From assembly GCA_028023455.1 (NCBI GenBank), contig JAQFVV010006220.1, forward strand, positions 9,569,916 to 9,633,915: a stretch of 64,000 nt of DNA. Direction: 5' to 3'. The notes beneath the pieces are model-generated. The model was not told where the DNA came from, made no database searches, and saw only the letters and a list, made by a program, of their open reading frames with translations. The translations under genes and the position numbers were made by a program. The first letter of the stretch is position 1, and the number at the start of each line of letters is the position of its first letter. Source of the stretch: Epiperipatus broadwayi (lineage: Eukaryota > Onychophora > Udeonychophora > Euonychophora > Peripatidae). Shown here piece after piece: positions 48,777 through 60,419 of this stretch.

Positions 48777-48934
48777 AATATATAATGATTAAAACTGACT
48801 TACCTTGAATAAAAAACGTAAAGGTAAGGGGACAATCGTCCCTGTCTTCTTGAAACTGAATCGCTAAGGGATGCTTTTTCTAAGACAAGTTGCAAAGATG
48901 GCTGCCAAAAGCGGAACTGATTTGGTTTTTTGCA

Positions 48935-49898
48935 ATGAGAGACAAAGAAAAGGAAAAAAAACAATTCTGACTAATTAAAATAAAATTTACCAAAAGCATT
49001 AAAATCTTTTTTTAAAAAAAATATTAATATAAATAAAACTTTATCTCTCTTTTAAGGTTAAAATTAATACCTAATAAATAAATAACAAAAAAAATTATTT
49101 TCTTTTAGTATATTTTAAAAAAAAAAACAATTAAAAGCAACTGGTAATTAAATTTAGTGAAGAGAGAAAATAAAATAAATTATTTATCTTAATTTATAAT
49201 TTTTACTCCCTTCTACCAACATTTAAAATTTATAATACATATTAATATATATGCATATTATGATGAAAAAACAAATTTGGCAATTATTTAGAAAAAATTG
49301 TCTAGAATGTTCTACTATCATATGGGAAGAAAAGTGAAATATTTACTTAATTGCAGACCAATGTTATTGTTAAAAAACATATTCAAGGGATAACTAAATA
49401 TTATTTTCCCCTTTAATTAAATAATTCCAAATTAAACTTTAGGAGCATGCTACCAACTATTTAATTATTTTTATTGCAGCTATGTAACCAAATGGTTACA
49501 ATATATACAATCAAACAATAACATGCACAAATATATATAAATATATTGAGTTGATATAAGTTTCAGTCACAATTTTGAAAATATTTATTGTTCTAATGGT
49601 ACTATAAAATATAACTCATTATCTATATATTAAAATGCATAATTTTTATGGCTGAAAAATGTAAATATAACTTGTTGATACTATTATAGTACTGGTATTT
49701 CAGATGAATCTTACCTTTATTGTCTAAGTAATGTTTGTGGTTCCATAGTAATTGCTGAAAACACCTCTACCAGGACTTTTATTTTCTTTATTATCCACAC
49801 TACTCAGATAGTAATTGATAAAATCCAGCTTCTATTATCTTCTATAATATTAACAGTAATCACTCCCATATAGTGCACTTGCAAAAGAGAGTATTTAA
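48935..49898. other. AT-rich DNA without recognisable genes
   Basis: No coding or RNA features recognised upstream of the LINE. Confidence 0.5.
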
Positions 49899-49900
49899 TA

Positions 49901-50561
49901 TATAGAGTATATGAGCACAGACTTTCACATGACACACCACTCTCCACACTATCTCATAACACTGATACACTTGAACACACATATGTTGAAAAGATAAATA
50001 ATCACCAATATATGTATTTCATGCTAAACCAGCAATCATCAGTTGGTCCAGATTACCATCTCTACACATATATGCTATAAGTGTTCAGATATATATATTA
50101 AGATAGCCAAACGTCATACTTTAATGGATAGGCTTCAATCTACTCCACACCCCAACTCTTCAACCTTCCATCCAATTGAAAATCTGATGATGGAATGCTC
50201 AAAGGACACCCTGAGACTGAGATTCTTGTCACATCCATGTTGACCTAAGTTCAATCTGAGCCCTCATGTACAGGATATAATCCATTTAATACAAATAGTA
50301 GAGATGGGAAGACATCTCTACTTATGTAATAGCTGAAACACACAGGTTTATATATACCTGTGTCTATATATGTAATATATAGAGTATATGAGCACAGACT
50401 TTCACATGACCCACCACTCTCCACACTATCTCATAACACTGATATACTCCAACACACATGTTGAAAAGATAAATAATCACCAATATACGTATTTCATGCT
50501 AGACCAACAATCATCAGTTGGTCCAGATTACCATCTCTACACATATATGCTATAAGTATCT
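49901..50561 (+). mobile_element. Second repeat-spacer-repeat array (possible PLE/retrozyme-like unit)
   Basis: A block of about 185 bp at 49901-50089 (TATAGAGTATATGAGCACAG...) recurs at 50378-50561 with few changes; the period is 477 bp. The spacer holds CUGAUGA at 50184-50190, followed by a GC-richer hairpin-prone stretch and CCCUGAGAC, then UUGUC. This resembles a decayed hammerhead, in which GAAAC has become GAGAC. Two clean hairpins follow: AGTAGAGATG/CATCTCTACT near 50300 and ACACAGGT/ACCTGTGT at 50340-50363. The layout parallels 28553-29342, but the sequences are unrelated and no stem I pairing is evident. The open frame at 50043-50243 is probably chance. Confidence 0.5.
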
Positions 50562-50569
50562 GAAAAATT

Positions 50570-53325
50570 TTGAATTATAAAAAAATATATATTTATTGAC
50601 TGTAATGTATATTTTTTTTTTTCTATAATTTTTTTTTAATTGGCATTTTTTTAAAAATAACATTTAATCCCTTTTTTTAATAATAACCTTTATGGCTATA
50701 AAAAGACAATTTGATTAATTTCTTGAAATGTAAAGCTATAAGTTAATGTTAACTAAAGGGGAAAGGAAAATTCATTAAACAATAATTTACTCTTATTTCA
50801 TTATCTATTTATTTAAGTCTTGTTTCTATTATTTAAAAATATGACAGATTTTAATGAATTTTAATAATGAATAATAAATTCAAATAAACAATTCAATTTT
50901 AATTTAAATAGTTAGATACAGTTATTTTATTTAATTAAATATAATTAATAAATTCCACTGCAGTTAAAGCAAGTTAATGCTTTAAACATAATTGTAAGCA
51001 AATTTTTTTTATTAACACTAAAGTTTAATGTTTGAAATGTGGTTTGCTAAAAAAAAAAAAAAAAAAAGGCAAAATCTTAAATAATAACTGAGTTTTAATA
51101 ATAAGCAATTTAAATAAGTAGCAATTCAAAAATAAATAATATAACTTCAATAATAATAAAAAAAATTTTTTTTTTTTTTTACAGAAGTAGTAATTATCCA
51201 TACTTGTCATGTTCAATAAATTTTTAATTTATGATTCCAGATTTTTCAAATATTTTATGTATTATTTACATTAATAGCCATTCATAAATGAAGATGACAA
51301 TCCTTATTACAGAGAAAAAACAGAGACAAGAAAGAGCAAACCTTAAATAATAAATAATAAAATGATTGTTTACTCATGGAATAATGTAATATTTGAATAC
51401 CAGAGTTAATTCATTTCAGGAACTTTTAGTTCCCAATTCCATTACTCTACAACTATACAAAATTGCCAAGAGTGAACTACAAAAAATTTAAAGATAAGTG
51501 ATAGGAGTCAAAATTGTTGTACTTGTAATTTGAGAATGGAAATGTAATTTCACAAACAATTTTCCCTAATGGCATGAGAAATTCCTGATGACTGAACTCT
51601 ATATCCATCTAACTCAATATATATAGTAATGTAAAAAGATAAGAAAAGGGAGAGAAAACTGCAGAAAAATAGAGGGGAACAAAAAAGACTACATAAATAT
51701 AGGAAATAGTATCTAGTCTCTGATTTTCTAAAAGCATACTCTATAAGTCAGCAAAAACTACTAATTTATTATTCAAGGGTTAACACATATTTAAAGCACA
51801 TTTTACTATCTTCTAACTATCATAGATTATGTTTAATGATGAACAAGAAAAATGAATACACATTCGGTTAAAAATGACTACCACAATTCAAGTAAAAACA
51901 TACGCCTAAAATTGTAAATCATACAAAATAAATTAAATTCAGATTATTATTGAGATACTTAAAGTTTATTTTGAACTTTTAAAACAAACTAAAACATATG
52001 ACTCATAGCCTTGTTTATTTAAATTTTAAATATATTTTTAGTATTAATTTTAATATTTATTTTTAAGTGATCTAATTAACTTTTTTTATATAGTTTGCCA
52101 TCACTATTATTATTAACAGCCACTTACAAAAGAGAATGGCTATTTCAACTTCAGAAAAAAAATGATAAAGAATAAAAAAATTAAAAAACAAAGAAAATAA
52201 AAAAAATGATTAGAGTCAGGATTTCTGTGGATGATTAAAGAAGAGAAATGTAGTTACACACACAGAGCTGATGACATAAGAATCATATAATGACACTGTC
52301 CTATACTAACCTAAATAACAAACTAGTAAGGTAAGAGAAAGTGGAGAAAAAATAAATGAAAGCCTAATGAAAATTATTGTGTTAAATAATAATTATTCAT
52401 GAATTAAAAGATCCTAGCCTGTCTGTATAAAGTATATTGCTTAGACTTAAGATGTCTAGATTATAATTGTTTATGGGTTCGTTTGAAATAATTTAAATGT
52501 ATTTGTAAAAAAAAAAAAAAAAAATGTCATAATAATTGAATTATTATTTTGTATTAAACTTTGAGTACTAGATGCAAAAATAATATTTAATCATTAATAA
52601 CTATATCATGATATATGTTAAACATGAATTCAAAGGAAAACTTCAAATCTTTATCATAATAAACTTGATTTTAAGGATAATATTAATATTTGAAAAATAA
52701 ATACAGCACAAACTTTGCACATGTTTTGTTAGTACTTTGTCAAGACTTTTTTGTTACTGCATAAATTTTAATAAATAAAATTTAAAAGTATGTAATATTT
52801 TCTTCTTATTTTGATACCCTATACCTATATGAAATTTATTGAAAACTAGTATTCTTTCATTAAGAGCAATTTTAGCAAAAAAGCTAATCATTGGTTTTAT
52901 TACCTATAGCTATACTGTGGAATGGCCTCTATTGAATTCTATATTTTTAGTTTGTATACCATTCTATTTACCATTGACAAATAACAATAATCCAATTACA
53001 GCCTTTGGCATGAGTAACTGATTTATAATCTATAAGCACAAATTAGATCATTTATAATATAAAGTCACTACTTTTTCCTCATCATATTTACCATAAAGAA
53101 TTAGTATTCTAGTACTATCATTGAAAAATTCTATATATTATAAATGGCAAAGTGAAATATAGTCTTTAAATATTTAAAAATGAAGTTGTCATTATCTTTA
53201 CTTATTCGTTTAGATTTTTCTCAAAAGTCAGTAATCATATTAAAGTTTTTGAAACAAATCTTAGCAGCAAAAAATGGTTTTAAAATTGCATTACAACTTT
53301 TCAATTTACTCTCATTTTTTTTTAT
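50570..53325. other. AT-rich DNA without recognisable genes
   Basis: Contains long A and T runs (for example 51051-51067 and 52507-52523) and no recognisable coding region, RNA gene or repeat pair. Confidence 0.6.
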
Positions 53326-53330
53326 GAACG

Positions 53331-53508
53331 GTAATAATAATCAGTTATTAAACTAATACGCATGTGCTTTGAAGATTTAAATTATAAATGAATACTCTCA
53401 ATTCCAAACACAAGACTTTATCTTATGTTTGGAATTGAGAGTATTCATTTATAATTTAAATCTTCTAAGTGCATGTGCATTTGCTTAATAGATGATTATT
53501 ATTACTAC
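53331..53508. repeat. Long hairpin: inverted repeat with arms over 80 bp
   Basis: The left arm 53331-53414 is nearly the reverse complement of 53422-53508. The inner 50 bases (GAAGATTTAAATTATAAATG... to CAATTCCAAACACAAG) match almost perfectly around a seven-base loop (ACTTTAT). The outer part (GTAATAATAATCA...GCATGTGC) matches with mismatches. The ends read GTAATAATAATCA / TGATTATTATTAC. It could be a miniature inverted-repeat element, a fold-back, or the source of a long-hairpin small RNA. Confidence 0.85.
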
Positions 53509-53509
53509 T

Positions 53510-56070
53510 CATTTTAAAAATTACAATAAAACAGGGCTTCAATTTGTGATAGCAGCACATTTGCATATCATACTTATGACCTGGGTTAAAATCCAAACTG
53601 AATAAATCTAAAATATTTTTCACTAAGCTTGGAATTTAGTGATAAATGAGTATTTAGTCATTCTCAGCTAGAGAATAAAACAAAGATGAAAAACAAATGT
53701 TCTTTCTGAAGCAGTCGGAAAGCCAAATAAATTCTGTATTCTCCTTTACTGTTATTTAAATAGTGCTGATGTAAAGTTTTCTGACCTTCAATAGATTATT
53801 TAAAGTTGTTTAATGTGTGAGATTATTACATTTATGCAAATTTGATTTTAGATTAATATTTCTTTCAAATTATTTAAGGACAAATTCTTGTTGGAATAAT
53901 AAATGATATAACATTTACAATAGATTAATACGGAATATAAGATATAAGTATTTTAGCCTCTCTGTCAGCTATCTGCATTAAATACTACACATAGCAATTA
54001 GTTGTTTGAACTTCAGAAAACAATTAAATGATAAAACATTGTATTTAAGCAAGAACTTAAGTTCTTTTTCAAGTTTGTAATTACATTAATAATATGATCT
54101 TTAGATTATATATATATATATATTGAGATAGATGTATATAATGGCATACAACAACATAGCAGTGTGTGTGTATATATAAATTTGAAAGAAAAGTAGAAAT
54201 AAACTCAAACAAAAAAATTTTGTAGATATTTTCTATATTATATTGGAATAACAGTTAATAATTACATAATTTTGAATTTTAAAAAATGTATTATAAATTA
54301 AACCTTTTAAAAAAGGTCTAATTAATACAATATTAATACTGATTTTGAAGTTAAAATAAACATGTTTTATGTTACAAACAATATACTGGGAATTATAAAA
54401 ATCCACTATTTTGATTAAATTAATTTTTTTTAATTAAAGCTTATATAACATATTTTGATTAATTCCTACAAAATTGTTTGTGAAAATATTAAGGAAAATT
54501 GAAAAGAGTCATTAACTTTTTTCAATCAAGATTTAAAAACTTGCTTTTAATTACTGTATTTTTCCTACTCTAACTATAAAACATTAAAAAACAGATTAGG
54601 AGAGTTGAGTTAAAGAGAGTTACTATAAAGATATAACTGAAGGTAAGACAGTGCAAATTAGTCACTTCTAGTTCACATTGGTAAAGCTTGGATTCACATG
54701 GAAGTAAAAGGTCTGCTTTTCTTTGTTCTCCATAGCCCATAATGTGTACTAGATGATATGTCTAAAATCTATCAAATTCTAGGTTAAATTGAGCTAATTG
54801 AATGTCAATAATTACCTGGATTATATCTTTTGCAAAGATGACAATAAATCAGTTAGATTGCCAAAAGATTACCATGCTATATATGCAGTTCTATCAATAT
54901 GCAAAGCAGCACAAAGGTACTGCATCATATATATAAAACTATAAACTCATCAACACTCCTTTAACACTTTAAGCAAATAATTTTATTTATTATAACAGTT
55001 TCAACTGTATTAGCAGTCTTCTTCAGATCTACAACATAAAAAATTAGACAAATATTATATCAATACAACCAAAATTTGTAGTCTTCATATTTTCATATAA
55101 AAACTTAAAAATATCAGCTAGTTTTAAAAGTAAATAATTTTTGACTAAATTATTCAAGTAAAACTAGAGTAATGAAAGAAAATAATAAATGACTATTTCC
55201 AGCTTTTATTTATTAAAAGTGAAACTTTTTAAGAATAATTTTTAAATTACAAATTTTTTTAAAGTAAATAATTTAATTCAACTAAAAGTAAGATCAGTTT
55301 TCAGTATATTTTATTAAAAAATAAAAACTCCAAAAATTTTACTTAATTAAAAAACAAAAGGACTTGCTGAAATATTTTTAAAGACTTTATAATTAATTAA
55401 GAGTAATCTGAAAAAAGAAACTTTTGTGAAGGATTATCAAAGAAGTAATATTTTTAAAAAAAAAAAATAGAAAGAAAAATTGTTTTACCATTAAAAATAA
55501 TGAATTTAACTTTTACTTATATTACCTATTTCATATATGTGTATGTGAAAACAGTCATTATTTACATATCATTAAAGTGTGATAGCTTATTTTTTCATTA
55601 TTATATGACAGTTCTCATATGTTACAGCACATTTGTGTGCTTATGTAAATGAGTGTCATGTAGACACATATATGTTAAAATCAATCACACTTATGAATTA
55701 TTTAAATAAATTATTGAATTTCATTTATAGGTTTATGACAATTCAAATATGTAATTTTTTTATACATATACTTCTGCATGCTGACATATGTGTTTTATGT
55801 AAATCTATTGACATATTGGTAAATCACAATGTGATAATTATTTCTTTTTATATTAATCAAAATCAGAAGACTTAATTTATACATACATACATTTTCTACA
55901 GACCCCAATTTAATATTATTGATATTAATAAATTTATATTTAAGTTATTCCAGTGAATTTATTAATCCTAGAATAGATTTAAAACATATGTTAAGAACAG
56001 TTATAGAGCTTTTGCTTTCTGACCTGGATTTGTGCTAATGGTCTGTTATATAAAAGCAATTTGTTTAGTG
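53510..56070. other. AT-rich DNA, mostly without recognisable features
   Basis: Includes TA and GT simple repeats near 54108-54175 and a Penelope-tail-like hairpin at 54940-55035 (listed separately). The open frame 55633-55875 has no motifs. Confidence 0.55.
54940..55035 (-). repeat. Penelope-tail-like fragment with hammerhead-like hairpin
   Basis: The minus strand reads CUGAAGA-AG, then ACUG-CUAAUA-CAGU, then UGAAAC and an AATAAATAAAATT tail. The order CUGANGA, stem-loop, GAAAC followed by AATAAA-like sequence is a common layout at PLE ends. Here the core has A for U and no cleavage triplet is evident, so it would be inactive. No RT sequence is attached. Confidence 0.35.
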
Positions 56071-56074
56071 TTAT

Positions 56075-56425
56075 GAACATCAGATGATGATGATCCTGCA
56101 TGGCTCAAAGGGATATCCTTTAAAGTCCATGCACTACATTTTATTTTAATTATTTATTTAGATATTAAGTTTGGCAAGTACACTAATGATATTTAGTGAC
56201 CAAAGTATTGAGGATGATCAGCATATTTTAGTATTCCAGCATTATTTTTTAATTGTTATATTCTTATGAAATAGCACTTAATTTTGTACATCCAAATTAT
56301 TGTTTAATAATCTGCCTCAAGCTGGTGAGGGCTAAATAATTAGCCTAGTCTATAGTAGTTTCATTTCAAATCCAGTCATAAAATAGAATATTCATTTATT
56401 TTTATTGTTGACCATTCATGATGAT
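56075..56425 (-). repeat. Second copy of the dispersed repeat found at 40.8-41.1 kb
   Basis: In reverse complement this segment aligns with 40815-41110: CTATTCATCATCATGAAT, GGCTAATTATTTAGCCCTCA, ACAATAATTTGGATGTAC, AATATGCTGATCATCCTCAA and CTTTAAAGGATATCCCTTTG. It has no AAT expansion, only ATGATGATGATC and short AAT tracts. About 60 extra bases interrupt the match near 56165-56210. No open frame remains. Confidence 0.6.
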
Positions 56426-56429
56426 GAAT

Positions 56430-57825
56430 AGATATTTCTTTTATGTAATGCTGATGAACGTATTGTTATTTATAGTTAATTCTTTGCTGATTTCTCATGC
56501 TCATTCCTCATACTCATAATCATTTCTTTTGATATTTTATATTATTATTTTATTTGGGGGTGATAATCACCCCAGGTTCAGCCTGATACTCCATACCATT
56601 ACAATATATGTATATTGTCAGATTCTGTTGATTATTTATTTTTTATTCTTTGATAAATTATTATTCTGATATAGTCAATGTTTATTAATTTCTCAAAACT
56701 TTTGCATAAAATTATTCTGGCATGTGGTCCATTCAAGCACATCAAGTTTATGAACTCTAGATAAGTAATTTAAATAAATTTTTAGGAAATAAAAAATTCC
56801 ATTAGTCTATAATTATACCTAATACTGACTGGATTTATTTGAATTTATGATACTAGTAACTTAAGTGATCATTAAAGCTATATTGTGACTAACAGAAAAT
56901 AAGATTCAAGTATGTAATGTGCTTAACTGATTCAGTACAGGAAGTAGCAATGGATTAATGAGGTATAAGATGCATGTTAACAAAATCTATTCAGAAAGTC
57001 TGTATTAACAGTTTATATCCTTACCTTTCAGATATACTCCAAAGAAATTAAAACCAAAACTTGTAAATCATTTCAAAATATTAATAGACTTTAAATATGC
57101 TTACAAGATAATTAACACTCCACAAACAACTGTTATGCAGATAGCTCATACAAAAAAACAGACATCCGTAAAGCATACATGAACAATATTAAGCAATACA
57201 TGAAAAAATGAGAAGTATAAAATCATTTTAAAATTATTGGAATTCTTTAAAATGGTATTTAAAAGAATTAGTGTTGATAAAAGTAAATATAACTACTTAA
57301 AAAGCAAGAAAACTATAAAAAGAGAACAAACATCTCAGAAGTATAAAACACCATCTTAGTATTGGAAGGAAGTTGTTTTAGCAATAAGGCAAAAAGAGGA
57401 AAATATAACTAAAAAGTGGAATAATATCATATTAGCAGGGAATAGTTCTACAAAGAATTATAAATTAATAAAAAGCTGTAGAAACAAGTTTACTTTTAGC
57501 TAATACTCTCTGATTTTTGAGGTCTTGAAAGAAGGAAACAGGACAAATTCTTGATGTCTGCCTCAAACAATTTAGTCATTGCTGCTATTATTACTAGGTG
57601 ATTATTTTTGTGTAAATGAATATGGATGACTTGCACATGGATATGCATCAAGAAGTATGATAAGTTTACTTAAATTCAAGAAATATCATGATTTTTCTAA
57701 ATTGTCTAATTGTTCTTAATTGAAATATCAATTGAATTTTCCTGAATAAACTTTTATAAATATATATTTATAATAAAAAAACAAATTATGACTTTTATTA
57801 TCTTAAGGCTGCAAAGTTTCCAGTC
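56430..57825. other. AT-rich DNA without recognisable genes
   Basis: No coding signal recognised between the dispersed repeat and the RTE 5' region. A GGGGGTGATAATCACCCC hairpin lies near 56555-56574, just outside this block's neighbours. Confidence 0.45.
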
Positions 57826-57917
57826 AGGGCAGCAATTGAGAGCTGAAGGGAGAGAGAGAGTCAGGATCCATTGATTGTGAACCCAGGCTTCCATTTGTTG
57901 ATGATCTTTTATTTAAG

Positions 57918-58495
57918 TACTTACAACTGCAGATCAACTTTGAGTGAAGGAAGAATACATAAATTGGACAAAGAACTTTTCTAATATTAAATGGGACATT
58001 ATTGAACTTTGTGAAGTTAGAAGAAATGGTGAAGAGATAATTGATTTAAAAAATAGACATTTATTTTCCTACCATTAAAAAAATAAGTGGAATGGAATTC
58101 ATTATAAATAAAATAGAAGAACAATATCATGCAGATTGATGATATCAAATAGACTGGCAAAAATAATTATTCAAGGTAAGAGAAAATATTAAATGCAGAT
58201 AATTCAAGTTTTTGCCACAAGTTCTTATTATGATGATGAAATAGGCGATTTTAGAATGAATATATAAAGTGCTTTTGATCAGGCTAAACTATATTTTAAT
58301 CATTGTCATGGTAAGATTTAATGATAGAATTGATAAATGATTGAAAGATAAACATCTGCGGTTAATTTGATCATAGTGATAGAAATGAGAGAGGACGTAG
58401 ACTTGTGGAATTTGCAGAAAAAAAAACCGTACATTAAGATTTTTTTCTCGGTGATGAAAGTTTATTCATCAAAAAAACAAAAAGAAGGTACAAAT
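57918..58495 (+). pseudogene. RTE-like endonuclease domain, 5' part
   Basis: Across several frames the strand reads STLSEGRIHKLDKEL, SNIKWDIIELCEVRRNGEEI (catalytic Glu region of apurinic-type endonucleases), IDLKNRHLF, SRLAKIIIQGKR-like, QVFATSSYYDDEIGDF, and RNERGRRLVEFAEKK after a degraded NDRIG-like stretch. This is the usual order for RTE/BovB-type endonucleases. Stops and frameshifts are frequent. It breaks at about 58495 and continues at 59950 with TELDYILSNRKF. Confidence 0.65.
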
Positions 58496-59945
58496 ACAGT
58501 TAAATAAGAGATTTACAAAGAATGGTAAAAATGAAATTCAGGAGCAACATGGTTAAAGGGGAAGGATACATATGAAAAGGGAAAGGGATGTGGAAAGGGT
58601 GTATATTAACCATTAAAAACAAATGAATGTTACAATTAGGAATAATTTATAAAGTCTAGAGTTTAAATATGACTAGCATTTTAGGAGTACAATATTGAGA
58701 AATCCAATTTGCGATGAATAAGCTGGAGATAACAACATTGGAAATAATAAATTTAAATAGAATGAATCACTTGCAATTAAAAACATTAGGCCAAACTGCG
58801 GGTTACTTTGCAATAATACTTGGATAAAATCGTTTATAACAATAACGCTAAAAACGCTATAAAGAGCGCTTTTTTCATTCTTGTGAATGAGAAAATCAAT
58901 GTTGGTAACAATCCCCACCACAGCATTCTCACCCTAGCCCTCCCTCTCAAAAAAACCAGAACTTAGAGCTCTGCCTCCGCCCCCAACAACCAGACTCTCT
59001 CATTCAATCAGCAAAGTTGATTGTAATGAAAATTTTAATTAAAAGATACAATTAGGAATTATTTGTAAAGTTTAAAAATCAAATATGAATAGTGTTTTAG
59101 GAGTACAATATTGGGAAATCCAATTTGTGTAGATAAGTGGAGAAATAGGAAAACACTTGGAGATAACATAAAATACGGACTAAATCAATCTACTGTTCAG
59201 TTCTTCCAAATGGCCTCGAATATCTTCACAAGAGAGCAATCCCGAATACTTTTGGAAAAATTATGGAAAAACTATGGAGAACAATGAAAAAAAATTCCAA
59301 GCTTCAAAATGTCTCTGCTGAAAAACATTCTAATCCATCATGAAAATCACATGAACAGCAAAAGGTCAGCCCTACCAATAACAACATTGGAAGTAATAAA
59401 ATTAAATAAGGTGAATCACTTGCAATTAGAGTCATGAGGCCAAACTGCAACTTATTTTGCAGTAATACATGGATAAAATCATTCATGATGATAACGTTAA
59501 AGAATCGCTATAAATAACATTTTTTCTATCTTGTGAATGAGAAAAACCAACGTTGGTAACGATCACCACAGCGCCCCCTCATCCCAGCCCCCTCCCTCAA
59601 AAGAACTAGGATTTAAGCCCCTGGGAGTCCTCCCAACAACCGGACTCTCTCATTCATTCAACAAAATTAAGTTAAATGAAAATTTCCATTAAAAGGTAAA
59701 ATCTCCGCAGAAATCTTTTGTAATTTCAGTGGCTGCCGTATATTTACATAGCATTTTTATAAAAGTTGAAATTATTCTTACTTGTGATTACATTGTTAAT
59801 ATATCTTGTATATGAAAAGAGAGCTAAGAAACTCCCTTTTTTAATACGGATCATTTAGAGAAATTTAATTTCCTAAACCAAGAAAATGGTTAACAAAACA
59901 GGTAGCCAGAAACAGTGTTAACTGGAGTCCTTAGCCACCTGGAAG
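58496..59945. mobile_element. Insertion in the RTE endonuclease, carrying tandem repeats
   Basis: The RTE frame stops near KKTKRRYKY (58490) and resumes at about 59950 with TELDYILSNRKF, which normally follows after only a few residues. The 1.45 kb between is therefore foreign. It is locally GC-richer (CCCTCCCTC tracts near 58940 and 59585) and contains the 416-bp tandem unit listed separately. No transposase or clear terminal repeats were recognised. Confidence 0.6.
58632..59701. repeat. Tandem repeat, 416-bp unit, second copy with a 205-240 bp insert
   Basis: Unit 1 (58632-59047) and unit 2 (59048-59701) share ACAATTAGGAAT, TTTTAGGAGTACAATATTG, GAATCACTTGCAATTA, GGCCAAACTGC, TTGTGAATGAGAAAA and GGACTCTCTCATTCA blocks. 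Unit 2 has about 205-240 extra bases near 59165-59375. On the minus strand both units keep a similar short open frame (NDFIQVLLQSNPQFGLM at 58921-58673; NDFIHVLLQNKLQFGLM at 59486-59304). This may reflect former coding sequence, or simply the shared DNA. I do not recognise the unit. Confidence 0.7.
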
Positions 59946-60419
59946 CATATAAATGAAAATATGACGGAATTGGATTATATTTTGTCTAATAGAAAATTTA
60001 TGTATTTTAGGATTGTAATATTATTAATAGATTCAACACAGGAAAATTAAGATCTTTTTTAATGTAAAATAAGAGAAACAAAAACTATTAAGAAAATCAC
60101 TATTAACAGTTGAATTTTGAAAATGTTTCAAAGAATTGTAATTACTAGATGCAAATTATTTTAAAATATTAATAAATTTTGTAGATGGTTCAGACTTGAA
60201 TGAAATTAATAAGATGATTGACAAGTTATTAAAAATTGCAGAAAAAAAACATAATAAAATCAAAAAAGTAGTAATTTACCAGTAAATTTTCTACAATGAC
60301 AAGATAATGTATAAAGAAAACAAGAAATGTGAATTTTTTTAAAAATATGATCTATTTAAAAGAATTGAATATTTAAAGTTTTGTAAATGATTGTAAAAGA
60401 ATTAATAACTATGTAAGAA

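Larger units (their letters stand above)
42587..48930 (-). mobile_element. Nearly complete two-ORF non-LTR retrotransposon (LINE)
   Basis: Read on the minus strand: a 5' leader (from about 48930), ORF1 (48776-46339), ORF2 (46367-42988), about 390 bp of 3' UTR, and a 16-base poly-A at about 42600-42585. The leader includes GGCAGCCATCTTTG (YY1-like CCAT core, complement at 48894-48901) and CAAGGTAAGTCAG near 48808-48796, a perfect splice-donor match. It is damaged only by a handful of in-frame stops and frameshifts, so it is fairly young. It is somewhat GC-richer than the surrounding DNA. I could not identify a target-site duplication. The apurinic-type endonuclease, RT and C-terminal zinc motif place it among the APE-type LINEs; I do not commit to a clade. 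Confidence 0.85.

Noticed and set aside
55633-55875. 80-codon frame with several Cys and His
   Set aside because: No zinc-finger spacing or other motif; surrounded by AT-rich non-coding DNA.
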